Below, in pieces: positions 7,750-16,577 of a stretch of DNA of 64,000 bases; positions within the stretch are counted from its first letter, which is position 1, and each line of letters starts with the position of its first letter. Both the position numbers and the translations under genes were made by a program. The stretch comes from Pyrinomonadaceae bacterium. GTDB taxonomy: Bacteria > Acidobacteriota > Blastocatellia > Pyrinomonadales > Pyrinomonadaceae. The notes under the pieces were generated by a model. That model worked only from the letters and a program-made list of their open reading frames with translations. It ran no database searches and was not told the DNA's origin. The stretch covers positions 434,001 to 498,000 of the forward strand of contig JAJQRF010000002.1 in the NCBI GenBank assembly GCA_021228405.1, written 5' to 3'.

Positions 7750-7889
7750 CAATCAGTCAGCAACGATTTAACAGTAAAACTGAGAAATACCGCAAGACAA
7801 GCTTGGGTAAATAAAATTTGAATATCTATCATTTTTTTCTTCTTGGATTGGTTTGTTTTGCGGTTTATTTCTCAGGTTGACATCTAAAA

Positions 7890-8161
7890 GTTTCGCGACT
7901 AACTGCGCCTTGCAGTGGACGCGAACCGGGGGAAACGGTGTGGGAGACGTTTCCCTCGTCAAAAAGATTTAGCGGCTATCTGCGCCTTGCAGTAGACGCG
8001 AATCGGGGTAGACGGTGTGGGAGACGTTTATCCCGTCAAAACTTGGCAACGACTGCGCCTTGCAGGAGTTGCAAAACCGGGGGAAACGGTGTGGGAGACG
8101 TTTCCCTCGTCAAATTTTAAAGCTAAAAAATGCCGCAGACTTTAATGTTCGCGGCGTTTTT
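7890..8161 (+). ncRNA. Candidate structured RNA: three tandem two-hairpin modules
   Basis: Copies at about 7892-7960, 7966-8037 and 8043-8111. Each has hairpin 1 with invariant tip CTGCGCCTTGCAG and a variable outer stem (TTCGCG/CGCGAA; GCG/CGC; GCAAC/GTTGC), then hairpin 2 with invariant loop GTGTGGGAGA closed by GGGAAACG/CGTTTCCC in copies 1 and 3 or GGGGTAGACG/CGTTTATCCC in copy 2. Copy 2 pairs fully only if G-U wobbles are allowed on the plus strand; on the minus strand they become A-C mismatches. A terminator-like stem follows. TTGACA occurs at 7877-7882, with only a weak -10. No open frame explains the conservation. Not recognised as a known riboswitch. Confidence 0.6.
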
Positions 8162-8166
8162 TTATT
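8125..8166. terminator. Two-way intrinsic terminator
   Basis: Stem GCCGC (8132-8136) / GCGGC (8151-8155), flanked by an A-run on one side and a T-run on the other, so it reads as a terminator on both strands. It would end the candidate RNA on the plus strand and the receiver-domain gene on the minus strand. Confidence 0.75.
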
Positions 8167-8542
8167 CTTGCTGGATATTTTCGAGCAATGAGATTAATTT
8201 CTCAAAATCGGGCGGTTTCACGAGATGGGAGTTAAATCCTGCCTCTTCAGAGGTTTGAAAATCGGCACGATCCCCGTAACCGCTTAATGCGATCATAAAA
8301 ACGTCGCGCAGGTTTTCATTTTCGCGAATCGCCGCCGCGACATCGTGCCCGGTCATTTTTCCAGGTAAGCCGATGTCGCAAATAATTATTTGGGGCTTGA
8401 AATCGACTGCTTTTTTGATTGCGTTCTCGCCGTCAAACGCAAGTTCGACCTTATATTGGTTCATCTCAAGTAAAATTTGAAGTGCTTCGGCAGAGTCGGC
8501 ATCATCTTCGACAACTAAAATACGGCGCAAAATCTTTTCCAT
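8162..8542 (-). CDS. Single-domain response regulator (receiver only)
   Basis: About 126 residues, a complete REC domain and nothing else. ILVVEDDAD gives the acidic pocket, IIICDIGLPG the phospho-acceptor Asp, MIALSGYG the conserved Ser/Thr position and LVKPP the Lys. No output domain and no neighbouring kinase, so it probably works as a shuttle or a CheY-like partner of a distant hybrid kinase. The start at MEKILRR is preferred to an ATG 24 bases upstream; no good ribosome site separates them. Confidence 0.85.
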   Translation of the reverse strand: MEKILRRILVVEDDADSAEALQILLEMNQYKVELAFDGENAIKKAVDFKPQIIICDIGLPGKMTGHDVAAAIRENENLRDVFMIALSGYGDRADFQTSEEAGFNSHLVKPPDFEKLISLLENIQQE

Positions 8543-8735
8543 ATATAGGTTTGTCTTTGCCCGCAATGATTTTTGCAGACACGCAAATAATCACGTCTTA
8601 GGGGCAAAAGACAGGTAGTTATAAAATATAATTGTGACTTATCTAAAAGTGAACAATGAATATAATAGCAAAAATAACGGAGAATTCAACTGATTTTTAA
8701 CAATGTGAAAATTAAAAGTCTTAATTTTAAACGAT

Positions 8736-9899
8736 TCAAAGCGACTGCGCCGCCGCAAAAGCCGATGCCCAAGCCCATTGGAAATTATATCCTCCGAGCC
8801 AGCCCGTCACATCCGCCACTTCGCCGATGAAATAAAGATTCTTTACGCGCTTGGTTTCCATCGTCTGCGAGGAGAGCTCATTCGTATCAACACCGCCGAG
8901 CGTTACTTCGGCTTTGTGAAAACCTTCGGTTTCGTTAAATTTTACCTGCCAATGATTTAAATTTTCAGCTATTTTTTCGATTTCCTTACGGTTTAATTGG
9001 TAAAGCGGCTTATTTGGAAAATTCAATTCGGTAAAGACTTCGGCAAAACGGTTCGGCAGAAATCTACTTAAAAAATTGTCGAGATTTTGTTTACTTTCAC
9101 GATTTTTTTCGAGTAGTTCAAGGGCATTTTCATTAGGTAAAATATCGAGCGAAACGGCTTTTTCCTTTTGCCAGTAATTCGAGATTTGTAAAATTGCGGG
9201 ACCCGATAAACCGCGATGTGTGAAAAGTATGTTTTCACGAAAGGAACTTTTACCCGATGACACGATCGTGTCGATTGAAACTCCGGCTAATCTTTTATAC
9301 GATTGGTCAATCTTTTCAAAAACAAGCGGGACGAGTGCGGGACGCGTTTCGATAATCTTCAAACCGAATTGACGCGCAATCTTATAACCGAAATCGGTCG
9401 CGCCGATCTTCGGAAAAGAAAGTCCGCCCGTGGCGATCACCAAAGATTCGGAAACGAATTTTCCTTTATTCGTTTCAAGCTCGAAAAATTCGTTCTTCTC
9501 GACGTTTTTAACCGAACAGTTTGTGCGAATTTCGACTTTTCCTGTTCTGCATTCCGCCAGAAGCATTTCGACGATCAGCCTTGAAGATTCCTTGCAGAAA
9601 AGCTGTCCGAGTTTTTTTTCGTAAAACTCGATGCGGTGTTTTTTGACGAGCTCGATGAAATCCTGCGGCGTATAACGCGCCAAGGCGGATTTACAAAAAT
9701 GCGGATTTTTCGAGATGAAATTTTCGGCTTTCGTGCCGGCGTTGGTAAAATTACAGCGACCGCCGCCCGAAATCAGGATTTTTCGCCCGACTTGCGCGTT
9801 GTGTTCGATAACGAGAACTTTACGTCCGTATTTTCCGGCTTCCGCCGCGCAAAAAAGTCCTGCCGCGCCGCCGCCGATGATGATCGCGTCAAATTTCAT
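8736..9899 (-). CDS. HI0933/YhiN-family FAD-dependent oxidoreductase
   Basis: 387 residues. The N-terminal FAD-binding motif is DAIIIGGGAAGLFCAAEAG. GRKILISGGGRCNFTN and the closing WLGGYNFQWAWASA are hallmarks of this flavoprotein family (often called BaiN/RdsA-like). Substrate is unknown for most members; reactions on ene-carbonyl or thiol compounds have been proposed. The start codon overlaps the stop of the DinB gene (TAATG), so the two are translated together. Confidence 0.87.
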   Translation of the reverse strand: MKFDAIIIGGGAAGLFCAAEAGKYGRKVLVIEHNAQVGRKILISGGGRCNFTNAGTKAENFISKNPHFCKSALARYTPQDFIELVKKHRIEFYEKKLGQLFCKESSRLIVEMLLAECRTGKVEIRTNCSVKNVEKNEFFELETNKGKFVSESLVIATGGLSFPKIGATDFGYKIARQFGLKIIETRPALVPLVFEKIDQSYKRLAGVSIDTIVSSGKSSFRENILFTHRGLSGPAILQISNYWQKEKAVSLDILPNENALELLEKNRESKQNLDNFLSRFLPNRFAEVFTELNFPNKPLYQLNRKEIEKIAENLNHWQVKFNETEGFHKAEVTLGGVDTNELSSQTMETKRVKNLYFIGEVADVTGWLGGYNFQWAWASAFAAAQSL

Positions 9900-10426
9900 T
9901 AATTCAAATATCTTTCCCGCAAAATATTCGCGTGATGCGCGGCGTGACCGAACATTATATACGCCAGCGCACGAACGGAAACCGGGAAACCGCTTGCCGT
10001 TCCGCGATAAAGCCAGACATTTTCGGGGAAATTTTTCAAAAGCAAAAGATTGGCGCGGCGCAAAAGAGAAAATTCTTCGAGCATTTCGGCAATCGTCCGT
10101 TCGTTAAAATTGCTGTTAGCGACATATTCGTTTTCGTCAAAACTCTCGAGAGGCGTTTCGTCACGGCGCGAAATACGAAAAATGCGGTAGGCGAAAACTC
10201 TTTCCGCATCGATCATATGACCGAGAACTTCCCTGATCGTCCATTTTCCTTCGGCGTATGCAAACAAGCCTTTTTCCTCGGAAAGCGGCGAAAAAATAGC
10301 ATTTAAAGCCGCGATTTGCGTTTCGAGTTGCGGTAAATTCAGTTCATCTTTAACCTGCGAAACGTAGCCTTGATAAAATTCGTTATATTCATCTTTTTCG
10401 GGACGCGGAACGGTCAAATTTCTCAT
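9899..10426 (-). CDS. DinB-superfamily protein
   Basis: About 175 residues, four-helix DinB/YfiT fold. EGKWTIREVLGHMIDAERVF supplies the first metal-ligand His and FGHAAHHANILRERY the HxxxH-type pair. Family members bind Ni/Zn and include thiol transferases, some using bacillithiol or mycothiol. The bshB1-like gene in this window makes a thiol link conceivable, but that is inference. The start is uncertain among three in-frame ATGs (10426, 10435, 10465). Confidence 0.83.
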   Translation of the reverse strand: MRNLTVPRPEKDEYNEFYQGYVSQVKDELNLPQLETQIAALNAIFSPLSEEKGLFAYAEGKWTIREVLGHMIDAERVFAYRIFRISRRDETPLESFDENEYVANSNFNERTIAEMLEEFSLLRRANLLLLKNFPENVWLYRGTASGFPVSVRALAYIMFGHAAHHANILRERYLN

Positions 10427-10486
10427 AAATTGCATTTTAACAAAAAAGCGGTAAAATCGCGTCAAGTCTTTCGGAGAATGAATTTT

Positions 10487-10888
10487 ATGAAAACAAAATT
10501 AGTTACTATCGCTGCTTTAACGCTTCTTTTTTCGATCAACGCCATTGCCCAGAACGGCGGCAAAGCCGAACCGCAACGCATTCAGTTTGCCAAAGGAAAA
10601 TCGAGCACCGTTTTGACGGGAACGCTCTCGAACGATGAACAAATGGAATACGTTTTCGGCGCGAAGAAAGGACAAACGATAACTTTGAAGGTTACATCAA
10701 ATCCGAAAGGTAAACTTTTCGATTTCGATCTCGCGGGCGACGATTTTGAACTCGAAACCGAACGCGATTATTACGATGATTACGCATTTACCGCACCTGA
10801 AACGGGCGATTATTTAGTTTTCGTCCGCAAACGTCCGACCGAAAAAGTCACCCGCGCCAAATTTTTTCTGACGTTAACAATCAATTAA
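10487..10888 (+). CDS. Secreted protein with PPC-like beta domain
   Basis: 133 residues. Signal peptide KTKLVTIAALTLLFSINAIAQ. The mature part has GTLSNDEQMEYVFGAKKGQTITLKV and ends ETGDYLVFVRKRP...FFLTLTIN, which matches the bacterial pre-peptidase C-terminal (PPC) jelly-roll pattern. Start set by GGAG about 10 bases upstream of this ATG. It stands alone; role unknown. Confidence 0.7.
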   Translation: MKTKLVTIAALTLLFSINAIAQNGGKAEPQRIQFAKGKSSTVLTGTLSNDEQMEYVFGAKKGQTITLKVTSNPKGKLFDFDLAGDDFELETERDYYDDYAFTAPETGDYLVFVRKRPTEKVTRAKFFLTLTIN

Positions 10889-10906
10889 ACAGAAAGGTTT
10901 TCACAA

Positions 10907-10994
10907 TTTAGAACGCGGATTGGGCGAATTAAAGCGGATTTTTATAAAATTTATCCGCGACAATTCGCCAAATCTGCCTAATCCGCGTTCTAAA
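10907..10994. repeat. Palindromic intergenic element, GCGGATT sub-family, copy 2
   Basis: Left arm TTTAGAACGCGGATTGGGCG, right arm ending AATCCGCGTTCTAAA, with extra internal complementary blocks (CGAATT / AATTCG and GCGGAT / ATCCGC). It is followed by one more diverged half-copy up to about 11014. Confidence 0.78.
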
Positions 10995-11064
10995 TCTGCC
11001 CGATTCGCATTCAAAAAAATCCGTTCGATTAACAATTGCCCGCCAAACATTTACAATTGAGTAA

Positions 11065-12615
11065 ATGAAATTAAATCTGAACGACACTTTCAACAAAGAG
11101 CTTCCGGCTGATCCGAACACCGAAAACCGCGTTCGGCAGGTTCCGAACGCCGCTTTTTCTTACGTTTCGCCGACCAAACCGAAAAATCCTTCTATCATCC
11201 ACGTTTCGCCGCAGATGCTCGAAGCAATCGGCTTGAACGAAAAAGACGCGAAATCCGAAGAGTTTTTGAAAATCTTTTCCGGCGCGGAAATCTATCCCGA
11301 CACAAAACCTTTTGCGATGGCTTATGCCGGACATCAATTCGGAAACTGGGCGGGACAATTAGGCGATGGGCGCGCGATCAATCTTTTTGAAGTCGATCAC
11401 AACGCGCAGCAATGGGCTTTACAGCTAAAAGGCGCAGGACGCACACCTTATTCACGCGGCGCGGACGGACTCGCGGTTTTGCGTTCCTCGATTCGTGAAT
11501 ATTTATGTAGCGAAGCGATGTTTCATCTCGGCGTTCCGACGACGCGTGCGCTTTCGCTCGTTTTAACGGGCGACGACGTTTGGCGCGATATTTTATACAA
11601 CGGCAAACCCGATTGGGAAAAAGGCGCGATCGTCTGCCGCGTTGCGCCAAGCTTTATTCGTTTCGGCAATTTTCAAATCTTTATGGTTCAGCAGGATTTG
11701 GAAAACTTGAAAAAACTGACCGATTACACGATTCGCCATTTCTTCCCGCACTTGGGCGAACCGTCGAAAGAAACATACATCGAATTTTTCCGCGAAGTGA
11801 CGGAAAAAACTCTCGAAATGATAATTCACTGGGAACGTGTCGGCTTTGTTCACGGCGTGATGAACACGGATAATATGTCGATTCTCGGCTTGACGATCGA
11901 TTACGGTCCATACGGCTGGCTCGAAGATTACGACCCGAACTGGACACCGAACACGACCGACGCAGGACAAAAACGCTACCGCTTCGGCAACCAGGCATCG
12001 GTCGGCGTTTGGAATTTGATGCAGTTGGGCAACGCGCTCTATCCGCTTATCGAAGACGCGGAACCTTTGGAAGAAATTCTGGAAAATTATCAAAAAAATT
12101 ATCTGCCGAAACACGTCCGAATGATGAGCGACAAATTAGGCTTTAAACAAGCGGCAGACGCGGAATTTATTCTCGGACTCGAAACTCTGCTTTACCGCTC
12201 CGAGATGGATTTAACGCTATTTTTCCGCAATTTGAGTAAATTCAACGAAGATAATCCGGACGAATTCTGGACGCTTTTAGAAGATTCGAGCTATTCCGAA
12301 ACGCTCGAAAATTTCAAGGAAAAATGGACTGACTTTTTAGAAAATTACGCCGAAATCCTGATCGCCGAAAACCGCGAAAAAGCGGAAAAAATTTCGCAAA
12401 TGAATCTTACAAACCCGAAATACGTTTTGCGAAACTATATGGCGCAATTAGCCATCGACGCGGCTGACGAAGGCGATTATTCGCTCGTTGAAGAGCTTTT
12501 CAATTTGCTTCTAAAACCATACGACGAACAACCCGAAACGGAAAAATGGTTTGCTCTGCGTCCCGATTGGGCAAAAACAAAAGTCGGCTGTTCGATGCTT
12601 TCGTGCAGTTCTTAG
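11065..12615 (+). CDS. selO: Protein adenylyltransferase SelO (YdiU family)
   Basis: Pseudokinase-fold enzyme that transfers AMP from ATP to protein hydroxyl groups; linked to redox homeostasis. 516 residues, a little longer than the E. coli protein. AYAGHQFGNWAGQLGDGRA, GAGRTPYSRGADG with SSIREYL, and HGVMNTDNMSILG then DYGP are the family signatures (nucleotide binding and metal Asp/Asn). The end reads GCSMLSCSS: Cys holds the place where eukaryotic members carry selenocysteine. Convergent with the methyltransferase gene, 4 bases apart. Confidence 0.93.
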   Translation: MKLNLNDTFNKELPADPNTENRVRQVPNAAFSYVSPTKPKNPSIIHVSPQMLEAIGLNEKDAKSEEFLKIFSGAEIYPDTKPFAMAYAGHQFGNWAGQLGDGRAINLFEVDHNAQQWALQLKGAGRTPYSRGADGLAVLRSSIREYLCSEAMFHLGVPTTRALSLVLTGDDVWRDILYNGKPDWEKGAIVCRVAPSFIRFGNFQIFMVQQDLENLKKLTDYTIRHFFPHLGEPSKETYIEFFREVTEKTLEMIIHWERVGFVHGVMNTDNMSILGLTIDYGPYGWLEDYDPNWTPNTTDAGQKRYRFGNQASVGVWNLMQLGNALYPLIEDAEPLEEILENYQKNYLPKHVRMMSDKLGFKQAADAEFILGLETLLYRSEMDLTLFFRNLSKFNEDNPDEFWTLLEDSSYSETLENFKEKWTDFLENYAEILIAENREKAEKISQMNLTNPKYVLRNYMAQLAIDAADEGDYSLVEELFNLLLKPYDEQPETEKWFALRPDWAKTKVGCSMLSCSS

Positions 12616-12619
12616 ACAT

Positions 12620-13420
12620 TTAATTTATATAGTTTGAAATAAAAAGTTCTTTGCCTTTTTGATTTGAGTTTTCGGTAACGTTTCTCATCCCGTAAACCAA
12701 TTCCCAAGTTGTGATGTGGGCAAAGGAAAATAGATTTCTGACATAATCGCTGTCGTCATAAGTTATCAGCCATTTGTGTTTGCAATTTTTCATCGTGTCG
12801 GCAAATTTTACGTGGTCGAATGATTTATGAAGATGTCCGTTTTTGCCGTAAAGGGCGGATTTTTTGGCTGAATAATATGGCGGATCGAGAAAAAGAAAGA
12901 CGTTTTCGCCGTCGCGCCGGACTAGTTCTTCGTAATCGAAATTTGTAATTTTCGTGCCGTTGATAACGTTTGCAAATTCGTTGAGTCTTTGAATACTGCT
13001 TTCCGTAAATCTTCCGGCGAATGCACCTTGGCTGAAACCGCCGCTCAAGCTTGTGCCTGAAAATGTGATTCGATTGTAAATAAAAAACGCGGCGGCTCTT
13101 TCCAGATCATCAAAACCGTCGAGATTTTCGTTCAAAAATTTATGCAGTTCTTTCCCGACCGGAAATCGATTTCGCCATTCGTAGATTTTTTCGATGAGCG
13201 CGTCTACGTCTTTCTGCGTCATTTCCCAAAATTTATAAAGCTCGAAATATAAGTCGTTTACCCAAAACTTCTTATTCGGAAAACGCTGTTTTGTATGAAT
13301 AAAAACCGAACCGCCGCCCACGAAAGGCTCTCTGAATTCATCAAATTCGGGAATTAATTCGGCGATGATTTTGACCGAACGGCTTTTTCCGCCGGGATAA
13401 CGTAACGGGCTTTTTATCAT
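12620..13420 (-). CDS. Dam-type (D12 class) DNA adenine-N6 methyltransferase
   Basis: 266 residues. N-terminus SPLRYPGGKSR, AdoMet motif EPFVGGGSVF and catalytic DPPYYS identify the D12 (alpha-class) adenine methyltransferases, which include Dam and M.DpnII. Its ATG overlaps the stop of the upstream putative endonuclease gene by 4 bases (ATGA), so the pair is one transcription unit. It most likely protects host DNA against that endonuclease. The recognition sequence cannot be read from the protein by eye. Confidence 0.9.
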   Translation of the reverse strand: MIKSPLRYPGGKSRSVKIIAELIPEFDEFREPFVGGGSVFIHTKQRFPNKKFWVNDLYFELYKFWEMTQKDVDALIEKIYEWRNRFPVGKELHKFLNENLDGFDDLERAAAFFIYNRITFSGTSLSGGFSQGAFAGRFTESSIQRLNEFANVINGTKITNFDYEELVRRDGENVFLFLDPPYYSAKKSALYGKNGHLHKSFDHVKFADTMKNCKHKWLITYDDSDYVRNLFSFAHITTWELVYGMRNVTENSNQKGKELFISNYIN

Positions 13421-14508
13421 TTTGAAAAATTCAGTTTAACCGCGAAATTATTTTGTCTGGCTTCGGCAATAACTGTTTCGATCAAACGTTTCTGCAACGC
13501 TGAAAATTTGTTTTCAGCGAGAAACTCAGCTATCTCGTTTTCAAGACTCGCTGAACTAATTGCACCTTTAAGTTTCGATGAAGTCAAACACAAAACGGCT
13601 TCGCTCGACAATTCTTTTCCATTAACGGTAACTTCGGCAAGATTTGAATACAAAATCATTTTCAGCAAACCATCCTTGATGTCGCCTTTGCTCGGCAAAA
13701 GTGCATTTTTCGTGTGTTTTCCTTCGATCAAACTCACTTTTTCTTCCGACAACAAAATTTCGTCAACGGTCAGAAAATATTTTCCGCCCAGATAATTAGT
13801 GATCGTTACTTTAGCTTTTGAAACGGTCGCCAAACTTTCTTTTGGCTGTGAAGTCACGAATTCTCTCAACTGGGCTTTTTCCGCTTTTCCTCTCGAAAAT
13901 TCCATAAATAAAGAAATATCTTTGCCGATCTTTTCTTTGAAATTGTCCAAACCGTTCAAATTATGCAGTTTAATTCCGGTGGATAACTCTATATTTTCAT
14001 AAGAAGTTTTTGCTTTATCAAGAATGTTGTGAAGATTTGTGTTCAATTCATTTAAATTCCAGTGCAATGCCGAACTATGATACTGCTCGATTTTCTTAAT
14101 TTTTGAAATAACATATTCGTTGTTAAATTGCTGATTGCTGATCTTTTTGCCTTTTTTTTCGGCTTTGTCGTAATAAGCAAAAATCACGAACACGTCAAGC
14201 AAAGACATTAAAGAAACCGTATCCCATTGGATAAAATCTCTGTCCCCTTGTGCGCCTTCATCTTTTACAGCCGGAATGACCGTAATCTTTTTAGAAAAAT
14301 GCAGAGTATTGAAAACACGTTCAAAGGGATATGAGCGGGTTCTTTTCGGCGACACCCATTTTGAGATAGCAAAAATATGATTTCCGTCTAAAATTGAACA
14401 CGCGGATGGAGATTCGTTGATATTAAAATCCGTCAGATTCAATTCTTTTAATTCTTCCGCAAGAAGAATTTTGTATTTTATCCCTGTGATTTTTCCTACA
14501 ATATTCAT
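13417..14508 (-). CDS. Putative type II restriction endonuclease partner
   Basis: 363 residues, not recognised by name. Context (4-base overlap with a D12 methyltransferase) and a possible PD-(D/E)XK core (TVDEILL, then SLIEGKHTK about 12 residues on) suggest a restriction enzyme. The N-terminal half has KWVSPKRTRSYPFERVFNTL and GDRDFIQWDTVSLMSLLDVFV. The unit is more AT-rich than its neighbours and is bordered upstream by AT-rich sequence, fitting lateral transfer. Nuclease function is inferred. Confidence 0.68.
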   Translation of the reverse strand: MNIVGKITGIKYKILLAEELKELNLTDFNINESPSACSILDGNHIFAISKWVSPKRTRSYPFERVFNTLHFSKKITVIPAVKDEGAQGDRDFIQWDTVSLMSLLDVFVIFAYYDKAEKKGKKISNQQFNNEYVISKIKKIEQYHSSALHWNLNELNTNLHNILDKAKTSYENIELSTGIKLHNLNGLDNFKEKIGKDISLFMEFSRGKAEKAQLREFVTSQPKESLATVSKAKVTITNYLGGKYFLTVDEILLSEEKVSLIEGKHTKNALLPSKGDIKDGLLKMILYSNLAEVTVNGKELSSEAVLCLTSSKLKGAISSASLENEIAEFLAENKFSALQKRLIETVIAEARQNNFAVKLNFSK

Positions 14509-14695
14509 CTATTTGCACTCGTGAGAGTTTCATTTTAGTTAAGAGCAGAATTATAAGTCATTGATTTATATTCACATCTTACACAAAAACGTTTTCTTAA
14601 ATACTCTATTGACATTCCGGCGGAAAATTGCGGTGAAGACTATTTATTTTGAGCAATGAAAACTTTATCGTCAGGCAAATTTGCCTGATTCAGGA

Positions 14696-15619
14696 TTAAT
14701 TTAATTCTTTTGTTTCGCGTCTGTTTGCAACGGGAATTTTTTCCAGTTCGCGGTTTTTTCTCCATTCCGTGTCAAGCAGATTTGTGGTTCCCTCGGTAAC
14801 AGAGGCGTGATTTATAGGCGGCGGAAGCTGTGCAAACTCGCCTGTTTCGAGTTTTTCCGGGAAGGTTTCAGGGATATATTGCGAAAGATTTTTGTGTGGG
14901 TCGGACGGTTTTTCCAAAGCGCGGTTGGTGCGGTTCCATACAAAGACGGTCATCAAAATTGAAAGCAGAGCGGTTATGCCGCCAAAGATCAGAAGGGTAA
15001 AGAAAGCTTTCGGGTTTTCGAGCAATCCGACGGATTTCAGGATGATAACCGCAAACAGCAGAATCGTCGAAGCGGTTGTTAGAACGGTTGATGTCACGAC
15101 CGAAGTTTTTCCGGCGCGGACTTCCGCCATCATTCGCAGGATTTCGAGTTCGGATTGTTCGGAAGTCAAGGGCGTTCCGCAACGGCGGCAAAATTTTGAA
15201 TCGTCGGTCGATTCGGTTTCACAACCCGGGCACCATTTTTCAATCGACGGTTTTTTGGAAATCGACGCGATTGTTTTCGCTTCGTGGGCGACGAGAGCTT
15301 TCTCGCCGCGGTTTAACATCGGATGTTTTATCAGGTAATCGAAAGTTGCCTGCGTCGAATTTCGGCTGATCGGTTTGAGGCGCACCGTCAGCGTCATCGG
15401 GTAATCGAAAACGTCCGCCGAACCGAGCCAAACGCCCCAACCTTTCGCGCCGCGCCGTCCGATGATGTGCGGTTCCTCTTCGATCACGTCATAGCCCAGC
15501 GTTTCGAGCGAAACGATGATTCGCCGCCGCACTTCGCCGACATTTCCCGCCAAAATCCTTTTGACATAAACTTCCGTAATCTGCTCCATCGAACCGGTAC
15601 TGCTATTGAAAGTTGCCAT
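14696..15619 (-). CDS. Zinc-ribbon protein with two membrane segments
   Basis: 307 residues. Residues 1-120 form a soluble domain (ITEVYVKRILAGNVGEVRRR, RRGAKGWGVWLGSADVFDYP). Residues about 128-148 are a zinc ribbon (CPGC...CRRCG). Two hydrophobic helices lie at about 175-197 and 203-226, followed by a polar tail of 80 residues. No enzymatic motif. Not recognised; the layout suggests a membrane-anchored regulator or scaffold. Confidence 0.68.
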   Translation of the reverse strand: MATFNSSTGSMEQITEVYVKRILAGNVGEVRRRIIVSLETLGYDVIEEEPHIIGRRGAKGWGVWLGSADVFDYPMTLTVRLKPISRNSTQATFDYLIKHPMLNRGEKALVAHEAKTIASISKKPSIEKWCPGCETESTDDSKFCRRCGTPLTSEQSELEILRMMAEVRAGKTSVVTSTVLTTASTILLFAVIILKSVGLLENPKAFFTLLIFGGITALLSILMTVFVWNRTNRALEKPSDPHKNLSQYIPETFPEKLETGEFAQLPPPINHASVTEGTTNLLDTEWRKNRELEKIPVANRRETKELN

Positions 15620-15731
15620 AGTTTTTATGATCGATTGTTTTTTATACGACTGATTTTAGCACAGAGTTCCGATTTTAGATCGTAAGCGGCAAACGCCCGG
15701 GCGTTAAAATTTTTAGCCGGATCGGACCTTT

Positions 15732-16547
15732 TTACTCTTTATACGGAAAGAGTTTCTTAAACGCTTCGTTGATGCTTTGATGCAGGATAGTTGCGTGATT
15801 TTCGTCTTTCAGCAATAGAAAGTCCGTCTTCAAATCCTTCTTTGTTTGCAGAGTTTCGGCGAGTTCCCTCGCGTCTTTCTGCATCACCGGATGCTCGCCG
15901 CCGCCGACTGCGATGTAAACGTAATTTTTCATCTCCGTTTGCTTTTCGAGCAAATTTTTCGCGTCCTTCAAAAGGCTTTCATCGTCCCACCAGAGGCTCG
16001 GGCTGACGATCAGATAATGCGTGAACATTTTCGGTTTCTTGAGCAAAATTTCCGTTGCCAGCAGACCGCCGAGCGATTGCCCGATGAGATATTTCGTGCC
16101 GTCGGTTTTGTAAGTTTTCTCGATAAAAGGGTGTAATTCGGTTTCGAGAAAACGGATGAATTTTTCGGAGTGCCCTGTCGTCGGGTAATCTTTTTTCAGT
16201 TCCGCAACTTTTGTCGGAAACGTAAAATCGCGTTTACGGTCAACGTTAGCGATGCCGACGACGATAAAATCGGGCATTTTAAAGGGCATTTTGAAAAACT
16301 GCACAAGCCCCGCAATATGCAGAAAATCCTCATCGATCGAACCGTCGAGCAGATAGATCACGGGATAGGATTTCGTTTTATCGAATTGGTGCGGCAGATA
16401 TACGTTCAGCGTTCTTTCTTCCCCCAAAACCGCAGATTTCAAAGTCCGAATCTCGCCGATGTTCAAGGGTTTGATCTCGTTTTTATTTTGCGAAAACGCC
16501 GTCAGAGCCGAAAAAAGCATCAGGACGCAAAGAATTAAATTTTTCAT
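15732..16547 (-). CDS. Secreted alpha/beta-hydrolase, esterase D / enterochelin-esterase family
   Basis: 271 residues. Signal peptide KNLILCVLMLFSALTAFSQ. YPVIYLLDGS begins the hydrolase core, the nucleophile elbow is GQSLGG, and a late His lies in DENHATIL, completing a likely triad. Family members cleave siderophore esters, S-formylglutathione or carbohydrate esters; the substrate here is unknown. Start at 16547 because the signal peptide begins there; an ATG 30 bases upstream is less likely. Confidence 0.85.
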   Translation of the reverse strand: MKNLILCVLMLFSALTAFSQNKNEIKPLNIGEIRTLKSAVLGEERTLNVYLPHQFDKTKSYPVIYLLDGSIDEDFLHIAGLVQFFKMPFKMPDFIVVGIANVDRKRDFTFPTKVAELKKDYPTTGHSEKFIRFLETELHPFIEKTYKTDGTKYLIGQSLGGLLATEILLKKPKMFTHYLIVSPSLWWDDESLLKDAKNLLEKQTEMKNYVYIAVGGGEHPVMQKDARELAETLQTKKDLKTDFLLLKDENHATILHQSINEAFKKLFPYKE

Positions 16548-16577
16548 ACCCGGCAATGTGAACACTTTACCAAACAA

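Noticed and set aside
7768-7962. Minus-strand frame of 64 codons across RNA copy 1
   Set aside because: No ribosome site and no conservation between the three repeat copies in that frame.
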